A DNA stretch of 10,256 nt from CAZCBN01 sp964496975 (GTDB lineage Bacteria > Planctomycetota > Phycisphaerae > Phycisphaerales > UBA1924): NCBI GenBank assembly GCA_964496975.1, contig CAZCBN010000118.1, forward strand, positions 1 to 10,256. The letters run 5' to 3'. Numbering within the stretch: position 1 is the stretch's first letter; every line of letters starts with the position of its first letter. The position numbers and the translations under genes are program-made. Below the pieces are notes generated by a model, which was not told where the DNA came from, did not search any database, and saw only the letters and a program-made list of their open reading frames with translations. Below are positions 7,619 to 10,256 of the stretch, in pieces.

Positions 7619-7678
7619 CTCTGGCTGGGGCTCCAGCTGGGTTTCCAATCGGGACTCCAGTTGGGGCTCCAAAGCAGA
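7619..7678. repeat. Degenerate 12-bp tandem repeat, about five copies
   Basis: CTCCA or a close variant recurs at 7619 (CTCTG), 7631, 7643 (TTCCA), 7655 and 7667, an exact 12-bp step; the unit is roughly CTCCARTTGGGG. Because 12 is a multiple of three, every frame over it gives a four-residue periodic peptide, so periodic translation here is no evidence of coding. It lies about 130 bp before dcd; function unknown. Confidence 0.7.
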
Positions 7679-7807
7679 TGCCGGCGAAGGGCCGCGAAGG
7701 CAGGCCCGAGCCGGGTGCGGGCGCGGCACGCGGGGCGTGCGGCGTGGGCGGAGAAGCCCCGGTGGGACGGGGCTGGCGGGGGATGGCGGCGGCGGGGAGG
7801 GGTGGCG

Positions 7808-8386
7808 ATGGGCGTGTTGTGCGACAGCCAGATCCGCGAACTCATCGGCATCGAGCCGTTTCAGGACGCCGAGAAGCGGCCCGGCCGCATCTCCTACGGC
7901 GTCTCCAGTTACGGCTACGACGTGCGCGTCGGGACACGGTTCAAGATTTTTACGCCCACGCCGAGCGGCGGGGGCGTGGCCGTCGTGGACCCCAAGTGCT
8001 TTGACGACCGCTTCATGGTCGAGGTGGACGTGGCGGACCGCGCCGCGGACCAGCGGTGGGTGATCATCCCGCCGAACTCGTTTGCCCTGTGCGAAACGGT
8101 CGAGATCTTCAGCATCCCGCGGGACGTGCTGGCGATCTGCGTGGGCAAGAGCACGTACGCCCGGTGCGGGCTGATCGTGAACGTGACGCCGCTGGAGCCG
8201 GAGTGGCGCGGCAAGGTGACGCTGGAGATCAGCAACACGACGCCGCTGCCAGCGAAGGTGTACGCGAACGAGGGGATTGCGCAGTTGGTGTTCTTGAAGG
8301 CGGACCGCGTGTGCGCGGTCTCGTATGCCGACAAGGCCGGGAAGTATCAGGATCAGCATGGGCTGACGCTGCCGAAGGTGGATTGA
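7808..8386 (+). CDS. dcd: dCTP deaminase
   Basis: Cytosolic homotrimeric enzyme of the dUTPase fold that deaminates dCTP to dUTP, which dUTPase then turns into dUMP for dTTP synthesis. 192 residues, the usual family length. The N-terminus MGVLCDSQIR, the block GKSTYARCG (113-121), NVTPLEPEW (125-133) and TLEISNT with the likely catalytic Glu140 are all typical; the C-terminal KYQDQHG (179-185) matches the nucleotide-binding tail. Lys in GKSTYARCG, where the E. coli enzyme has Arg, is common in one large branch. Start: ATG with GGAGG at 7796-7800, 7 nt upstream; the open frame further upstream is low-complexity. A bifunctional enzyme that also does the dUTPase step cannot be excluded by eye. 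With nrdJ 540 bp downstream it forms a dNTP-supply neighbourhood. Confidence 0.95.
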   Translation: MGVLCDSQIRELIGIEPFQDAEKRPGRISYGVSSYGYDVRVGTRFKIFTPTPSGGGVAVVDPKCFDDRFMVEVDVADRAADQRWVIIPPNSFALCETVEIFSIPRDVLAICVGKSTYARCGLIVNVTPLEPEWRGKVTLEISNTTPLPAKVYANEGIAQLVFLKADRVCAVSYADKAGKYQDQHGLTLPKVD

Positions 8387-8411
8387 GTTGTCCATTTCCA
8401 CAGGAGTTTCC

Positions 8412-8549
8412 ATGAACAAGAAAACTGGAAAGACCGCTGCTTCTGCAGCATCCAAAGTCCTCCGAGACGGACGGACGAGTGCCGCAAGCAAGACGGCTGC
8501 GGCGAGCGCTTTGTCGCAGCGCGTGAAGCCCCGCAAGCGTTCAAAGTAG
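8412..8549 (+). CDS. Small basic Ala/Lys-rich protein, function unknown
   Basis: 45 residues: MNKKTGKTAASAASKVLRDG, then a Ser/Ala/Lys-rich middle, ending RVKPRKRSK. AASAASKVL and SKTAAASALSQ look like two degenerate copies of one helical motif. It is highly basic and without hydrophobic segments, so it may bind nucleic acid; that is inference only. I have an impression of similar 40-50 residue hypothetical proteins in other bacteria but cannot confirm it here. Start supported by AGGAG at 8402-8406, 5 nt before the ATG. It begins 25 bp after dcd, so readthrough from dcd is possible. Base composition is clearly less GC-rich than dcd or nrdJ, as in the next gene, which suggests the pair arrived together by transfer. 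Confidence 0.7.
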   Translation: MNKKTGKTAASAASKVLRDGRTSAASKTAAASALSQRVKPRKRSK

Positions 8550-8622
8550 GTGGCCTAAGGGCGCATGATTCAAATCGCGACGTAGCGGTTTGCTCATGTT
8601 GCCCAACATTCTGGAGTACCTT

Positions 8623-8781
8623 ATGAACGACCGTTGGGAAATTTATCAGGACACGCAAGGCATGTGGAGGTGGCGGCGCATCGCGCCTAACGGCAAGGTG
8701 GTTGGCGCCTCAACTGAGGGCTACCGCAACCGTCAGGATTGTGTGGAAAACGCACGTCGCCACGGGTACACCGGCAACTAG
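8623..8781 (+). CDS. DUF1508 (YegP-like) small protein
   Basis: 52 residues with one copy of the DUF1508/YegP motif: WEIYQDTQGMWRWR (4-17), then NGKVVGASTEGY (21-32), then NRQDCVENARRHGY (33-48 region). The family forms a small beta-beta-beta-alpha fold; many members have two tandem copies, and the molecular function is not established. The start at 8623 is preceded by GGAG at 8613-8616 with 6 nt spacing. An upstream in-frame TTG at 8590 would add 11 residues but lies before this ribosome site and the motif does not need it. It sits 73 bp after the small basic gene and shares its lower GC. A 14-bp palindrome ATGTTGCCCAACAT (8596-8609) lies just upstream. Confidence 0.85.
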   Translation: MNDRWEIYQDTQGMWRWRRIAPNGKVVGASTEGYRNRQDCVENARRHGYTGN

Positions 8782-8821
8782 CCGGTTGATCGTGGGAGAT
8801 GGGGGTGTGTGATGGCAGGGG

Positions 8822-8897
8822 TCAGCGAAGTTTTTTCGCTGAGCAGGAGCAGCCTTGCATAGCGGAAACGCTATGCAAAGCAGTACGTAATGCAAAG
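8822..8897 (+). promoter_or_regulatory. nrdJ leader with two perfect hairpins and a competing repeat
   Basis: Hairpin 1: TCAGCGAA/TTCGCTGA, 8-bp stem with loop GTTTT (8822-8842). Hairpin 2: TTGCATAGCG/CGCTATGCAA, 10-bp perfect stem closed by a GAAA (GNRA) tetraloop (8855-8878). ATGCAAAG, the 3' arm end of hairpin 2 (8873-8880), is repeated at 8890-8897, so the 5' arm could pair with either copy. The start of nrdJ is at 8930, with only a weak GGGGTG (8914-8919) as ribosome site. This looks like a structured 5' leader of nrdJ, or a terminator or operator after the DUF1508 gene. No B12-box of the cobalamin riboswitch is seen. Confidence 0.5.
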
Positions 8898-8929
8898 AAC
8901 CAAGTTTCCGTTCGGGGTGTGGTACAGGT

Positions 8930-10256
8930 ATGAAGATTTCCCGCAAGTTCACCACCGCCGGCAAAAACCCCTTCGACAGCGTTCGCTGGACGACGCGGTC
9001 GTCGAAGATCTCCAACCCCGACGGCTCCGTCGTCTTTGAGATGAAGGACGCCGAGGTGCCGGAGACCTGGTCGCAGCTTGCGACCGACATCATGGTCTCC
9101 AAGTACTTCCGCAAGGCGGGGGTGCCGGTGGACGGCGGGCCGAACGGGTTGGCGTCGGCCTCGGCCTTGGGGCATGAGGCGGCGAAGGGGGCGAAGAGCG
9201 GCGGCTCGGAGAGCCGCCCCACCCAGGCCGCCGGCTCGGAGAGCCGGCCTACGCAAGACACTGGGCCCGAGCGTTCGGCGCGGCAGGTGATCCACCGTCT
9301 CGCCGGGTGCTGGCGGCACTGGGCGAGACGCACGGGTACTTTGACTCGGCCGAGGACGCGCAGGCGTTTTATGACGAGCTGGCCTACATGCTCGTGCACC
9401 AGATCGCGGCGCCGAACAGCCCGCAGTGGTTCAACACGGGGCTGCAGTGGGCGTACGGCATCAACGGGCCGGCGCAGGGGCACTGGGTCGCGGACCACAA
9501 GACGGGCGAGCTGAAGCTGGCGGAGGACGCGTACACGCACCCGCAGCCGCACGCGTGCTTTATCCAGTCGATCGATGACGACCTCGTGAACGAGGGCGGC
9601 ATCATGGACCTGTGGGTGCGAGAGGCGCGTCTCTTCAAGTATGGGTCGGGGACGGGGACGAACTTCAGCCGGCTCCGGGCGGAGGGCGAGCGGCTCAGCG
9701 GGGGCGGGAAGTCCAGCGGGCTGATGAGCTGGCTCAAGATCGGCGACCGCGCGGCGGCGGCGATCAAGAGCGGGGGGACGACCCGCCGGGCGGCGAAGAT
9801 GGTGTGTCTGGACATGGACCACCCGGACATCGACTCGTTCATCAACTGGAAGGTGCGCGAGGAGATCAAGGTCGCGGCGATGGTGGAGGGCCTGCGGGCG
9901 ATCGCGGGGAAGAAGGCGAGCCGGCACGACGCGGAGACGGTGGGCGAGACGGCGGAGCGGCTCGGGCTGAAGCTGGACTACGACTTCAACGGCGAGGCGT
10001 ACCTGACCGTGAGCGGTCAGAACAGCAACAACTCGGTGCGGATCCCCGACGAGTTCTTCGACGCGGTGGACCGCGCGGGCGAGTGGCGGACGACGTGGCG
10101 CACCGACGGCAAGGTGGCGCGGACGTACGACGCGCGGAAGCTGTGGGACGACATCGCGTACGCGGCGTGGCGGTGCGCGGACCCGGGCGTGCAGTACGAC
10201 GGGACGATCAACGCGTGGCACACGTGCCCGAGCGCGGGCCGGATCAACGCGAGCAA
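8930..10256 (+). CDS. nrdJ: Class II (adenosylcobalamin-dependent) ribonucleotide reductase, frameshifted, 3' end beyond window
   Basis: Reduces ribonucleotides to deoxyribonucleotides with an adenosylcobalamin-generated thiyl radical, so it works with or without oxygen. Residues 1-131 (8930-9322) carry family N-terminal blocks: GKNPFDSVRW, ISNPDGSVVFEMKDAEVPE, SARQVIHRLAGCWRHW. The family continues G-ETHGYFDSAEDAQAFYDE, which is found in the next frame from 9325 to the edge (310 codons): NSPQWFNTGL, HACFIQS with the likely redox Cys (about 210), FKYGSGTGTNFS and IKSGGTTRRAAKM. A single missing G in the run at 9321-9323 explains the break. The window ends at SAGRINAS, just before the expected NPCSE with the thiyl cysteine. 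Residues 91-110 are two repeat-encoded SESRPTQ peptides. A sequencing error is the simplest reading; a true null allele is possible. Confidence 0.92.
9200..9259 (+). repeat. Two tandem 30-bp palindromic units inside nrdJ (encode SESRPTQ)
   Basis: Stems GGCGGCTC/GAGCCGCC (9200-9218) and GCCGGCTC/GAGCCGGC (9230-9248), 8 bp each around loop GGA, start 30 bp apart. They encode GGSESRPTQA and AGSESRPTQD (residues 91-110). The unit is the one found four times in smc, in the same frame and the same orientation relative to the gene. The insert lies between SKYFRKAGVP and PERSARQVIHRL, a linker that varies in length in NrdJ proteins. Confidence 0.93.

Larger units (their letters stand above)
6675..7807. 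other. 1.1-kb divergent intergenic region, candidate origin or control region
   Basis: No open frame here looks like a protein: the long frames overlap one another, are Arg/Pro/Gly-rich, and match no family I know. Transcription diverges from this gap. It contains three DnaA-box-like sites (6895, 7096, 7179), a GATCAT direct repeat 11 bp apart (6985-7001), a perfect 14-bp palindrome AGGCGGGCCCGCCT (7006-7019), overlapping inverted repeats around 7199-7219, and a relatively AT-richer stretch (about 7081-7260) in a GC-rich setting. These are followed by three GC hairpins (7259-7374) and a 12-bp tandem repeat (7619-7678). Plus-strand composition is C-rich to the left and G-rich from about 7250 on. 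Confidence 0.6.

Noticed and set aside
7226..7807. Upstream in-frame extension of dcd and overlapping frames in the same stretch
   Set aside because: Dcd is of normal length from 7808 with a strong ribosome site; all three frames give Arg/Gly-rich or repeat-derived sequence without motifs.
8551..8610. Integron attC-like features (GCCTAAG ... GCCCAAC) between the two small genes
   Set aside because: The paired core sites are not in the required order and orientation, and no long imperfect inverted repeat joins them.
8782..8929. Adenosylcobalamin riboswitch upstream of nrdJ
   Set aside because: The leader is only about 150 nt and no B12 box or multi-helix core could be found; only simple hairpins are visible.

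Overview
The window is very GC-rich bacterial chromosome. Its gene content (an SMC condensin, a FlgI-like lipoprotein with HEAT-like repeats, a dCTP deaminase and a B12-dependent class II ribonucleotide reductase) fits a planctomycete-like bacterium, perhaps Phycisphaerae. That placement rests on protein style only and is tentative.

Layout. Left arm, minus strand: a nearly complete smc gene (1-4264, running off the left edge), a 262-bp gap, then a FlgI-like lipoprotein gene (4527-6674). Centre: about 1.1 kb without a credible gene (6675-7807), holding one perfect DnaA box and two degenerate ones that share a GACAGGTT core, short palindromes, a run of possible RNA hairpins and a degenerate 12-bp tandem repeat. 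Right arm, plus strand: dcd (7808-8386), two tiny genes of lower GC (8412-8549 and 8623-8781), a leader with two perfect hairpins (8822-8878), and nrdJ (8930 to the right edge), which carries an apparent one-base deletion near 9321.

How the genes relate. dcd and nrdJ both serve dNTP supply: NrdJ makes deoxyribonucleotides from ribonucleotides, and Dcd turns dCTP into dUTP for dTTP synthesis. SMC compacts and segregates the replicated chromosome. All genes point away from the central gap. The plus strand is C-rich to its left and G-rich to its right, also in the non-coding parts, so the gap is a candidate replication origin or a DnaA-controlled divergent regulatory region.

Most notable: palindromic repeats sit in-frame inside conserved genes. 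A 30-bp unit encoding a ten-residue GSESRPTQ-type peptide occurs four times in the SMC hinge and twice in NrdJ, in the same reading frame and orientation. A second, 33-bp palindromic unit (core ALQA) occurs three times in the SMC head domain. This resembles protein-coding palindromic elements such as those of Rickettsia. Next to the 30-bp units in the SMC hinge lie four long C homopolymers encoding poly-glycine.
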